DNA of 49,794 nt from Candidatus Scalindua sp. (lineage in GTDB: Bacteria; Planctomycetota; Brocadiia; Brocadiales; Scalinduaceae). Below, one piece after another: positions 18,628 to 26,819 of this stretch. Each line of letters begins with the position of its first letter. The first letter of the stretch is position 1. The notes under the pieces are model-generated. The model was given only the letters and a program-made list of their open reading frames with translations, did no database searches and was not told where the DNA came from. Where the stretch lies: contig JABHIW010000003.1 of the NCBI GenBank assembly GCA_018670825.1, positions 1 through 49,794 on the forward strand. The letters are read 5' to 3'. The position numbers and the translations under genes are program-made.

Positions 18628-19980
18628 TTGGTGTGACTAAATAGCAAGTTCCTTTTGTTGGGATCAGACTGTGAGAGGGATGTAGTATTAATACATGCAG
18701 ACAGGCAGGGGTCATACCCCCCTGGGTGATCAATATGTCATATACTTTTATTTAATGCTTCTGTTTTATTCTTCGTTTATCAATAAATTAAAAATAGCTC
18801 CAAGAATGACTGACGTCAATTCCTTGAGAATCATACCTTAAATATGACTCTTTTCTATCCCGTAGCAAGCTTAATATTGTGTCCCAAAACATCTGTTTAC
18901 AAGACACCTAAAATCACATATTTAAGCGATTGCAAATCAAATACTTGCAATGTACAAGTTTCAAGGGTTTTCGTGACTTTTTGTTTGGGTATCCTTGTGC
19001 CACACCCAAAACTACATCTCATCAGTAACACCCAATGTGGCTCAATGGTAGAGCACGTCACTCGTAAACCCATTTGGATGTCTTTCACAAGTCCTTTAAA
19101 ATCAACATAATGCACTATATATTAAGTGCTTATGACTATATTTAAGCTGGCTCAATTTGTCTCTATTTGTACCAATTTGTACGGCTTATAGTCGCAATAT
19201 AGTCGCATCAACTTCACCATGATGGGGTGTAGGAGAAGAATGTAGTTTTTTCAGTTATCCACATTTATGAAGAATCTATATTATTTGCTAATAACCTGGC
19301 AGGTTCAATCATGTTGATTGAACTTGAACATTTCGGTTAAGACGAATAGTTGACGTCAGTCAAATGACTTTATCTCCTCATGCTGGTACGAAAAGAACAC
19401 AAATTTTGGAGTGCATTAACCGTGTTACTGCTTTATTACCAATCACTAATCATCACGGATGATGAACCTCATAATTTCGATCAATAAAGTAAAATAATAG
19501 TTCAAGAATTGTCATTACAATAATACGGTAACTCTTTTGTTGCCAAGCTTTAAGAGAGCAAAAGTTGTATAATATCAGGTGATTATGATAGAAAGAATTT
19601 AGACTTAATAAAAGCTTGACGTACCATGTTTAACGTTTACAATACCAAGCACAAACACAAAGAAGCTTTATTGTCTGTACATTTGGAGTGCAGTGACCGC
19701 CTGTCCGTCATGCCTATGGCAGACTCGCTGCGGCGAGCCAGTTTGATGGGATGGTGTTACTGCTTTAATTACGCATTATCATGCCTGCCAGGCCAGGCCG
19801 TTCGCCAGCCCGACGCGCATTCTGGCGGGGACTGGGATGATGCACTCCATAAAACTTTGCGATCTTCGCGTCTTCTTGTCCGACGTGTTGTATGGTAGGG
19901 GGAGTGAGAATTTTTTTTATTATAGGTGCTGACTATAGGGTCTAATAATCAAAAATCATAAGGAAGTAAGGTAAAAAATC
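18628..19980. other. 1.35-kb gene-poor stretch with tRNA fragment and diverged repeats
   Basis: I find no convincing gene here. It contains a tRNA-Thr-like 5' fragment (separate entry). It also contains two related segments, 19404-19441 (TTTGGAGTGCATTAACCG...TGTTACTGCTTTATTA) and 19680-19777 (TTTGGAGTGCAGTGACCG...TGTTACTGCTTTAATTA). The second is interrupted by a GC-rich insert of roughly 60 bases. A further GC-rich block (19784-19880) resembles dispersed intergenic repeats rather than coding DNA. The leader of the giant PEP-CTERM gene occupies the end, with AAGGAAGTAAGG as its ribosome site. Confidence 0.4.
19031..19067 (+). pseudogene. tRNA-Thr(CGT)-like 5' half (remnant)
   Basis: The text reads as a tRNA 5' half: acceptor strand CCCAATG, a D arm GCTC-AATGGTA-GAGC, an anticodon 5' strand CGTCA and a loop CTCGTAA with anticodon CGT (19063-19065). 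After the loop the sequence no longer pairs, and no T arm follows. It is a truncated tRNA, not a functional gene. A break at the anticodon loop is what integration or recombination at tRNA sites would leave. Confidence 0.5.
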
Positions 19981-22900
19981 ATGAAACGTATTTTAATAAC
20001 ACTATGTCTGTCTCTATTATTTACAGCGACCGTGCCAGTCGGCGTTGTCAATGCCGCTAGTAAATTCTGGAATGTCGCAAACGGTGACTGGAGCGGCACC
20101 AACTGGAACTCGGGTATAGTATGGCCTCCCCAACCCAACGTCGGTGAACCTGGATCTGGAGATACTGCCTATATTGACAACGGCGGAACGGCGCAGATAA
20201 CGCAGAGCGGAGAAACGGCTGTTAATGTATTTCTTGGTAGTCTCGGAGGTTCTAGTGGCAGCATCAACATGAGCGCTGGCAGTTTATCGACTACCTCTAT
20301 GTTTGTCGGCCATATTGGCACCGGATCATTTATCCAATCTGGTGGTACTGTTACTTTGTCCAGTGGCCTTATATTGGGAAATAACCCAACCGCAGTCGGT
20401 TCATATAATCTAAGCAGTGGTAGCCTGTTTAGTAACTCTCAAAGTATTGGCCATACTGGCACCGGTACCTTTACACAGAGTGGCGGGACGAATTCAGTTT
20501 CACTTTCAGGATTGAACACAATCGGTTCAGGCAGCAGCGGAATATATAATTTAAGTGGAGGGGCGCATATTGTTGGTGATCTTACTGTCGGTAACGGCAC
20601 AGGCAGCGGTACATATAATTTAAGTGGCGGAACTCTTGATATAACAGGTAACATCTTAAACAACGGTGTAGGTGCGAGCACTCTTAATAATGATGGAGGC
20701 ATATTAAACATAGGAGGAGGTTCAATCAGTGCTGATAATTTCAATATTGCCAACTCAGCAGGGACGAATGTAAGTCATACTTTGGGAATTGGAGAATCTA
20801 TTACTGCCGAAAATGAAACCATAGGCAATTTTGGGACCGGTGCTTTTACTCAGACCGGCGGTACTAACACTGTTTCAAACAACCTAAACCTGGGTGTTGA
20901 TGCTGGAGGCAGCGGAACATATACCATTTCCGGTGGTACCCTCGGTGTAAACGGCAGCATAGTAAACGGTGCAGGTACTAGCACATTTAACATAGACGGA
21001 GGCACAGTAAACGCGGGGACAATCGGTGTAGATAATTTCAATGTTGGGAATGATGCTGGGTCTAATGCAAGTCACACTATGGGAGTCGGTGAATCAATCA
21101 GTGTCGGTAGTGAAACAATCGGAAATTCCGGTACTGGAGTGTTTACTCAGACCGGCGGGACAAATACGATAACGAATGATCTTAATATGGGAGTTAACTC
21201 TGGCAGCAGTGGGACATATACGCTCGGTGGAGGGACACTTGATGTGGGAGGAAATATTGTTAACGGCGACGGTACCAGCACTCTGAACATAGATGGGAGT
21301 ACATTGCTTGTAGGAGGAGGTTCGATAGGTGTAGATAATTTCAATGTGGGGAATAGTGCTGGGTCGAATTCAAGCCACACTCTGGTAAGCGGAGAATCAA
21401 TCAGTGCCGGCAGTGAAACCATAGGTAATTCAGGTACCGGTGCATTTATCCAGACTGGCGGGACGAACAGTGTTGCAACCGAACTCTTTATCGGCAGACT
21501 TGCTGGCAGTGATGGGACATACAGTTTAAGTGGTACAGGTACTGTTTCTGCTACTAACGAATTTGTAGGGAGAATTGGTACCGGCTCTTTTACTCAGACC
21601 GGTGGTACAAATACTGTTTCAAACAGCATTGAGCTCGGCACCCTTTCCGGTGCCAGTGGTACCTATAATTTAAGCGGAAGTGGTGTTGTTTCAGCCAACT
21701 CCTTTATTATTGGTAATATAGGTTCTGCAGAATTTAACCAGACTGGGGGGGGAAATACAGCTTCATCTGATCTCTTCCTTGGTTTTAATTCCGGTGGTAG
21801 TGGAACGTATAATTTAGGCGCAGGCAGTCTGGATGCCTCTTTTGAGACCATTGGCAATTCCGGTATCGGTGCATTTACTCAGACCGGCGGGACGAATACC
21901 GTCACAAACGATCTCTTTATCGGCAGAAATGCTGGCAGTAACGGAACATATACAATTTCCGGTGGCAACCTTAATATTGGCAATAACATTGTTAACGGTG
22001 ACGGTACAGGAACACTTAACATAGATGGTGGAACATTAAACGTAAGCGGTGGCTCAATTGGTGTCGACAATCTTAATATCGCTAACTCAACCGGAACTAA
22101 TGTAAGTCACACCCTGGGAAGCGGAGAATCTATCAGTGCAGGAAGTGAAACCATCGGTAATTTGGGAACCGGCACATTTAACCAGACCGGCGGGACGAAT
22201 ACCGTTTCGAACAACCTTAACCTGGGTGTTGATGCTGGAGGCAGCGGTACATATACCATTTCCGGTGGCACCTTCGGTGTGAACGGCAGCATAGTAAACG
22301 GTGCAGGTGCAAGCACACTTAACATAGACGGAGGGACGGTAAACGCGGGTACAATAGGAGTTGATACGCTTAATATTGCCAACACAGCCGGCACGAATGG
22401 AAGTCATACGCTGGGAAACGGAAAATCAATCAGTGCGGGTTTTGAAAACATCGGCAGAGAAGGTACCGGTGTTTTCACCCAGACCGGTGGGACGAATAGT
22501 GTAACAAACGATCTCCTCATTGGAAGAGTATCTGGCAGCAGTGGAGCGTATAACTTAAGCAGTACAGGCAGTATTTCGGCTGATAGAGAATTTATCGGTA
22601 ATGCCGGTACTGGAATCTTTACGCAGAGTAGCGGGACGAATAGTGTTTCAAGCGAACTTGCTCTCGGAGTTTTCTCTGGCAGCAGTGGAACGTATAATCT
22701 GAGCGGTACGGGTAGCTTGTCGAATAATTTTGTGCAGGTTGGCAGAGCAGGCTCCGGTACATTAACCCAGACCGGTGGGTCTCATACTGTTTCAACCGAA
22801 CTCTGGTTAGGTGTTTTCTCCGGCAGTAACGGATCATATGGTTTGAGCGGAGGAACAAATACTATAACAGACCTGCTCTCTCTCGGAGTATTTACCGGTA

Positions 22901-24585
22901 GTAGTGGCGCCTACGATCTGAGTAGTACCGGTACTGTTTCGGCTGATAGAGAGATCATTGGCAGGGACGGTACCGGTGTATTTACTCAGTCCGGTGGGAC
23001 ACACACTGTCACAAACGACCTTTCGATTGGTCAGTTAGCTACCGGCAACGGAACTTACAATATGTCAGGAGGCTCCCTCAATGTAGGCGGCAACCTGGAT
23101 AATGCTGCCGGTACAAGCACTCTTAACATTGACGGTGGTACGGTAAACGTTACCGGAAGCATTGTTAATGGATCGGGTGCAAGCACACTTAACATAGACG
23201 GAGGGACGGTAAACGCGGGTACAATCGGAGTTGATACTCTTAATATTGCTGACTCTGTCGGGACGACTGGAAGTCACGCTATGGGAAGTGGAGAATCAAT
23301 CAGCGCCGGCAGTGAAACCATAGGTAATTCAGGTACCGGTGCATTTACCCAGACGGGTGGGACGAATACTGTTGCAAATGAACTCTTTATCGGCAGAAAT
23401 ACTGGCAGTAATGGGACATACAGTTTAAGTGGTACCGGCACTGTTTCTGCTACTAACGAATTCGTAGGGAGAATTGGTACCGGCTCTTTTGCTCAGACCG
23501 GTGGCACGAATACTGCTTCAAACAGCATCGAGCTCGGCACCCTTTCCGGCGCCAGCGGTACTTATGATTTAAGTGGAACCGGTGTTGTTTCTGTCAATTC
23601 CTTTATTATTGGTAATATAGGTTCTGCTGAATTCAACCAGACTGGGGGGGCAAATACAGCTTCAGCTGATCTATTCCTTGGTTTTAATTCCGGTGGTAGT
23701 GGAACATATAATTTAGGTGCAGGCAGCCTGGATGCCTCTTCTGAGACCATAGGTAATCTCGGTACCGGTGTATTTACCCAGACCGGTGGAACAAATACCG
23801 TATCGAATAATCTCCTTGTTGGTGCCAGTTCCGGCAGTAGCGGAACTTATAATGTAAGTGGCGGGAGTTTTTCAGCAAACAACAGCTATATAGGCGGATC
23901 GAGTACCAATTCTGGTGGAAGCGGTACGATGAACATCTCAGTTGACGCTGATATTCTGATCAGCAGTGCCATGAAGATATGGGATGCCGGTATTGTCAAC
24001 CTGAGTGATGGTATGCTTGATGTAACCTCTATTGATAATACAAACGGCGGTTCTTTCAACTTCACCGGTGGTACACTGAAAGTGGACTCCTTTACCGGAG
24101 ACCTCGCTCTTACCGGCGGGACACTTGCACCGGGAAATTCTCCCGGCCTGACAACCGTCCTGGGTGATTACTCAATGGACATAAACAGTACGCTGCAGAT
24201 GGAGCTTGGTGGACTGATACCGGAAACCGAGTACGATGTTCTTGACGTTACCGGCATGATGGACCTTGGCGGAACTCTTGAAGTCCTCCTCTATGGTGGA
24301 TTTAATCCGGATGTTGGAGATACATTCGATATTCTGAACTGGGGAAGCCTGACAGGGATGTTTGACTTCCTTGTCATGCCAACACTAATGAATGGCCTTT
24401 TCTGGGATACTTCTGATCTCTATACGACCGGTGAATTGAGTGTAGGCTCAGCAACCGTCCCTGAACCTGCGACAGTAGCTCTGTTGGGACTTGGATTGGC
24501 CGGATTGGGAGGAATGTATCTGAGGAAAAGGAGAAAGAAAAAACAATTCACCGCAGAGACGCAGAGAGCGCAAAGTAAAATGTAA
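19981..24585 (+). CDS. Giant glycine/serine/threonine-rich repeat protein with PEP-CTERM tail
   Basis: This 1534-residue exported protein has a signal peptide at 1-25 (cut near VNAA). From about residue 60 to 1330 it is an array of short beta-strand repeats built on units such as ETIGNSGTGAFTQTGGTNTV, then a GSSGTYNLSGG-type unit. This is the pattern of autotransporter-like right-handed beta-helices. The end is VPEPATVALLGLGLAGLGG followed by RKRRKKK, a PEP-CTERM exosortase signal. The last dozen residues (FTAETQRAQSKM) come from a dispersed-repeat-like sequence. Long DNA duplications lie within the array. It is probably a surface or matrix (adhesion, biofilm) protein; no enzyme domain is seen. 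Cargo of the tRNA-Pro island. Confidence 0.85.
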   Translation: MKRILITLCLSLLFTATVPVGVVNAASKFWNVANGDWSGTNWNSGIVWPPQPNVGEPGSGDTAYIDNGGTAQITQSGETAVNVFLGSLGGSSGSINMSAGSLSTTSMFVGHIGTGSFIQSGGTVTLSSGLILGNNPTAVGSYNLSSGSLFSNSQSIGHTGTGTFTQSGGTNSVSLSGLNTIGSGSSGIYNLSGGAHIVGDLTVGNGTGSGTYNLSGGTLDITGNILNNGVGASTLNNDGGILNIGGGSISADNFNIANSAGTNVSHTLGIGESITAENETIGNFGTGAFTQTGGTNTVSNNLNLGVDAGGSGTYTISGGTLGVNGSIVNGAGTSTFNIDGGTVNAGTIGVDNFNVGNDAGSNASHTMGVGESISVGSETIGNSGTGVFTQTGGTNTITNDLNMGVNSGSSGTYTLGGGTLDVGGNIVNGDGTSTLNIDGSTLLVGGGSIGVDNFNVGNSAGSNSSHTLVSGESISAGSETIGNSGTGAFIQTGGTNSVATELFIGRLAGSDGTYSLSGTGTVSATNEFVGRIGTGSFTQTGGTNTVSNSIELGTLSGASGTYNLSGSGVVSANSFIIGNIGSAEFNQTGGGNTASSDLFLGFNSGGSGTYNLGAGSLDASFETIGNSGIGAFTQTGGTNTVTNDLFIGRNAGSNGTYTISGGNLNIGNNIVNGDGTGTLNIDGGTLNVSGGSIGVDNLNIANSTGTNVSHTLGSGESISAGSETIGNLGTGTFNQTGGTNTVSNNLNLGVDAGGSGTYTISGGTFGVNGSIVNGAGASTLNIDGGTVNAGTIGVDTLNIANTAGTNGSHTLGNGKSISAGFENIGREGTGVFTQTGGTNSVTNDLLIGRVSGSSGAYNLSSTGSISADREFIGNAGTGIFTQSSGTNSVSSELALGVFSGSSGTYNLSGTGSLSNNFVQVGRAGSGTLTQTGGSHTVSTELWLGVFSGSNGSYGLSGGTNTITDLLSLGVFTGSSGAYDLSSTGTVSADREIIGRDGTGVFTQSGGTHTVTNDLSIGQLATGNGTYNMSGGSLNVGGNLDNAAGTSTLNIDGGTVNVTGSIVNGSGASTLNIDGGTVNAGTIGVDTLNIADSVGTTGSHAMGSGESISAGSETIGNSGTGAFTQTGGTNTVANELFIGRNTGSNGTYSLSGTGTVSATNEFVGRIGTGSFAQTGGTNTASNSIELGTLSGASGTYDLSGTGVVSVNSFIIGNIGSAEFNQTGGANTASADLFLGFNSGGSGTYNLGAGSLDASSETIGNLGTGVFTQTGGTNTVSNNLLVGASSGSSGTYNVSGGSFSANNSYIGGSSTNSGGSGTMNISVDADILISSAMKIWDAGIVNLSDGMLDVTSIDNTNGGSFNFTGGTLKVDSFTGDLALTGGTLAPGNSPGLTTVLGDYSMDINSTLQMELGGLIPETEYDVLDVTGMMDLGGTLEVLLYGGFNPDVGDTFDILNWGSLTGMFDFLVMPTLMNGLFWDTSDLYTTGELSVGSATVPEPATVALLGLGLAGLGGMYLRKRRKKKQFTAETQRAQSKM
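21391..21855 (+). repeat. 465-bp internal duplication, copy 1 (copy 2 at 23290-23754)
   Basis: This block matches 23290-23754 with a constant offset of 1899 bases (633 codons), no insertion or deletion, and by eye a few dozen substitutions. The encoded peptide order is the same in both copies (LFIGR...SATNEFVGRIGTGSF...FNQTGG...LGAGSLDAS). It is a fairly recent segmental duplication inside the repeat array. Confidence 0.85.
23290..23754 (+). repeat. 465-bp internal duplication, copy 2
   Basis: Second copy of the block at 21391-21855, in the same reading frame and orientation. A shorter block just before it (around 23188-23230) is also shared, with 43 identical bases, with 22308-22350. So several duplication events overlap in this gene. 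Confidence 0.85.
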
Positions 24586-24750
24586 TATGAAAACCGAAAC
24601 TTGAAGTACGAAATTCGAAACAAATTAAAAATCTGAAATTAGAAACAGTAATCACAAATAGCAAATCACAAATAACAGACAACTCAGAAAATCAAAACTA
24701 TTTAATAGCAGACGGAGAAATAATCAGAAACGCAATAAACCATCCTACTT

Positions 24751-25020
24751 CTAAAACCTGGAGATCAATTTCTCATATTCCGAATGCGATCCAATCCAGA
24801 ACCAGGTAATAGTATTGCTCTCCTTTAGCCCAAGTGCCCGATAACCACGACTAATACGAACAGAATAAAGAGGTTCTGTGTTGTGTATAGATTTGAAATG
24901 AAGGCTTGGATGGTTGGGATTACTATTCAACGTTTCATATGCTTTTACCGCCTGGTTTTTGGTGCTTTTGGGAAGTGCGTCAAAAAGATTCCAAAAATCT
25001 TTCGTAGTGCGGGATATCAT
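24751..25020 (-). CDS. RelE/ParE-superfamily toxin
   Basis: This 89-residue protein (MISRTTKDFWNLFDALP...) has the RelE/ParE fold signature: an N-terminal helix pair, then a beta-sheet with LYSVRISRGYRALG and a final ITWFWIGSHSEYEKL strand-helix. Relatives cleave ribosome-bound mRNA or poison gyrase; which applies cannot be read here. The ATG overlaps the antitoxin stop by four bases, so the pair is translationally coupled, antitoxin first. It probably stabilises the island. The 165 bases between it and the giant gene are AT-rich, with GAAATT-like repetitive text. Confidence 0.82.
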   Translation of the reverse strand: MISRTTKDFWNLFDALPKSTKNQAVKAYETLNSNPNHPSLHFKSIHNTEPLYSVRISRGYRALGLKESNTITWFWIGSHSEYEKLISRF

Positions 25021-25241
25021 TTTTTCTTAGATGCGGGATCGAATGGAAGTGTTTCTCCTTGTTTAATTTCATTACGAACTTTTGTTGCGAGTTTAGAGAG
25101 AGATTCCTGAGAATTGGCAAAAGACGTTTCCCACTTCTTTTCATCTTCTAACTCTTCCAGTACAATTGCTGCAATAGCATCCTGAGAAGCGTCAGCTAGT
25201 TTGGAAGCCTGGTTAAATGCTTTTTCCAATAGTTTAGTCAT
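25017..25241 (-). CDS. Antitoxin of the RelE/ParE-type pair
   Basis: From the ATG at 25239-25241 this is a 74-residue protein (MTKLLEKAFNQASKLADASQ...) of a type commonly paired with RelE/ParE toxins. A short helical N-terminal part contains the QDAIAAIVLEELEDEKKW segment, and a C-terminal part (residues about 40-74) would wrap the toxin. The frame is open six codons further to a TTG, but the ATG gives the family start. It is the first gene of the operon and would repress its own promoter in 25242-25342. Confidence 0.8.
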   Translation of the reverse strand: MTKLLEKAFNQASKLADASQDAIAAIVLEELEDEKKWETSFANSQESLSKLATKVRNEIKQGETLPFDPASKKK

Positions 25242-25319
25242 AATTATAATTCTATTCAAAAAATTGTAACAAACAAGTAAAAAAATTAAGAATGGATGTT
25301 GAGATCAGTGTCCCAATGA

Positions 25320-25338
25320 ACAATTTATAACAAATTGT
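25320..25338. promoter_or_regulatory. Palindrome upstream of the toxin-antitoxin operon
   Basis: ACAATTT-ATAAC-AAATTGT is a perfect 7+7 palindrome in the region between the antitoxin and the divergent unknown gene. A related half-site (AATTGTAACAA) lies at 25263-25273, closer to the antitoxin start. These could be operators for antitoxin autorepression or for the divergent gene. Confidence 0.35.
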
Positions 25339-25342
25339 ATTA

Positions 25343-26368
25343 TTGTTTTTTCATTTCTTTGTGTCATGTCACATTGTTGCCCGTCACACTTTTGTGCCAC
25401 GGCACATTATTCATATAGAGACACACTCTCGCATAATCTATAAGCGCAAAGGATACCCACCTCTCTTAAAAGAATTTAAAACAAACCGAAGGAGTCTGAG
25501 AAAGTTATTGAATTCTAATATTGCTTTAGGTGCAAGCCAAGATTCCATGCTCATATTGGAATATTTTTCAAATCTGGAAAAAATAATTAAAAATGAAGAG
25601 AAGAAAAAGTCAAAAAAGGAAAATGAGAACAAATATTTCGATGCGATAGAATCGAATGTTATTAGCATGATCAATGGATTGCACCGGGAAGATAGTAAGA
25701 ATTATTATAAAGAACGTTTTACGATTGATTTATCAGAAGAAGAAATGAATGCATTTTTTGAAACAAAAACTGAAGACGAAATAATAAGGTTTTTTTGTGA
25801 TGTTGTAATAGATATTAATTGTCTAACGCTTCAAACAGGATTTAAAGATTATTGGGACACGTCAAATGAAAATTGTAATAATAAGAGTATTGCCAAATTG
25901 AAGATGATAAATATAGCTATGCGACAAGTATATAATTCTATATCAATAATGACTTACAAGAAGTCATTGGTGGCACTGGTCAATGAAGCAAAACACAATG
26001 ATGAGTCACTATTTAATGCAATACATCTTGATAAAACCCTGTTTGATAAGGATTGGGTACGTAAACGAATAAATAAGGCATTCTATTCAGGGGATTCTAG
26101 GTTTTTTAATGAGTTGGCAAGGGTAATTAAGAAACCTCCCATATCGGCAAAAATAGATCGTGGAGAACTAATTACGATATTATCGACATTGTGGCCATTT
26201 GGACTTTATAGACTTGATAATAACGAGCTCATGGACATATTAAGAACGAGCGGAGTGCCAATACAGAAAGACAAAGAATCATTTAGGAGATTCGTCGATA
26301 ATTTAAAAGAGGAGAATATTCTATTAGACATTAATAAAATTATAACTATTAAAAAATTTCGGACGTGA
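25343..26368 (+). CDS. Hypothetical protein of unknown function
   Basis: I do not recognise this protein. The open frame gives up to 341 residues from a TTG, but the first 30 or so residues come from repetitive GTCACA-type sequence and are probably not translated. The first ATG is at 25547 and gives 273 residues. The visible part is charged, with a lysine/glutamate-rich helical segment (KIIKNEEKKKSKKENENK), a long helical middle, and a C-terminal part (ELMDILRTSGVPIQKDKESFRRFVDNL) that could be a winged helix. It has no signal peptide or membrane segment. It sits between the toxin-antitoxin pair and the putative origin and is followed by a terminator, so a replication or regulatory role is possible but unproven. 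Confidence 0.5.
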   Translation: MFFHFFVSCHIVARHTFVPRHIIHIETHSRIIYKRKGYPPLLKEFKTNRRSLRKLLNSNIALGASQDSMLILEYFSNLEKIIKNEEKKKSKKENENKYFDAIESNVISMINGLHREDSKNYYKERFTIDLSEEEMNAFFETKTEDEIIRFFCDVVIDINCLTLQTGFKDYWDTSNENCNNKSIAKLKMINIAMRQVYNSISIMTYKKSLVALVNEAKHNDESLFNAIHLDKTLFDKDWVRKRINKAFYSGDSRFFNELARVIKKPPISAKIDRGELITILSTLWPFGLYRLDNNELMDILRTSGVPIQKDKESFRRFVDNLKEENILLDINKIITIKKFRT

Positions 26369-26415
26369 AATAAATTTTTCAGATCCGAGATTTATAAATT
26401 TAGATTCAATACTAT

Positions 26416-26447
26416 GGCCTCAGTGTGAAAGCACTGCGGCCTTCTTT
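26416..26447 (+). terminator. Intrinsic terminator after the unknown island gene
   Basis: GGCCTCAGTG and CACTGCGGCC form a 10-bp stem with one mismatch and a 6-base loop (26416-26441), followed by TTCTTTT. It lies 48 bases after the stop of the preceding gene. Confidence 0.7.
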
Positions 26448-26601
26448 TATGGATTATTTGTGAACTGGGTAATGATAATTATCCATATTAGATTCAGGCA
26501 AAATAAACACAAATATCTTTTATTTTCTGTTTTGTAGAAATTTAAAGATGTTTGTACCTTGGGAGTAAATAAAAGGCCAGACGAAGAAACAGGTGATACT
26601 C

Positions 26602-26785
26602 CTTCTCTCTTTGCTTTGCATTTTATATGGAGCAAAGAGTGAAGATCTATAAGATGAACTTGGGTCACTTATGATAAGCACTGTGGTGCGTGTGTGCGTA
26701 GTGAACGAAGCGCACACGCACGCACCACACAGGAATTAGGCAATTTGTAACATAGTTGGGTGCGAAGCCTAGTAACACAGCACCC
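26602..26785. other. Cluster of three inverted repeats upstream of rep: candidate origin/oriT
   Basis: Within the 450-base non-coding gap before the Rep-like gene lie three hairpins. (a) 26602-26615 pairs with 26631-26644 (CTCTTTGCT/AGCAAAGAG core, 13 of 14). (b) 26682-26698 pairs with 26710-26729 (TGTGGTGCGTG.../...CGCACCACA), a long GC-rich arm pair with a 2-base bulge. (c) GGGTGC at 26758 pairs with GCACCC at 26780. Hairpin b has no T run, so it is not a terminator. Rep_trans-family initiators nick at extruded hairpins, so this is a candidate nick site. Confidence 0.45.
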
Positions 26786-26819
26786 TTAAATTACATAATA
26801 TGATTAGAAAGGAGTAAAA

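Noticed and set aside
19626..19898. 90-codon open frame before the giant PEP-CTERM gene
   Set aside because: It lies in GC-rich repeat-like DNA, has no family resemblance and no ribosome site, and contains one of two diverged duplicate segments.
20439..23750. Many long minus-strand open frames opposite the giant repeat gene, and a CRISPR-like look to its regular repeats
   Set aside because: The antisense frames are a by-product of Gly/Ser/Thr-rich codon periodicity. The repeats are coding, unequal in length and without spacers, so they are not a CRISPR array.
17855..24585. Sigma-54 promoters or c-di-GMP riboswitches for the PEP-CTERM genes
   Set aside because: I looked for TGGCAC/TTGC-type elements and the riboswitch core upstream of both genes and found none.
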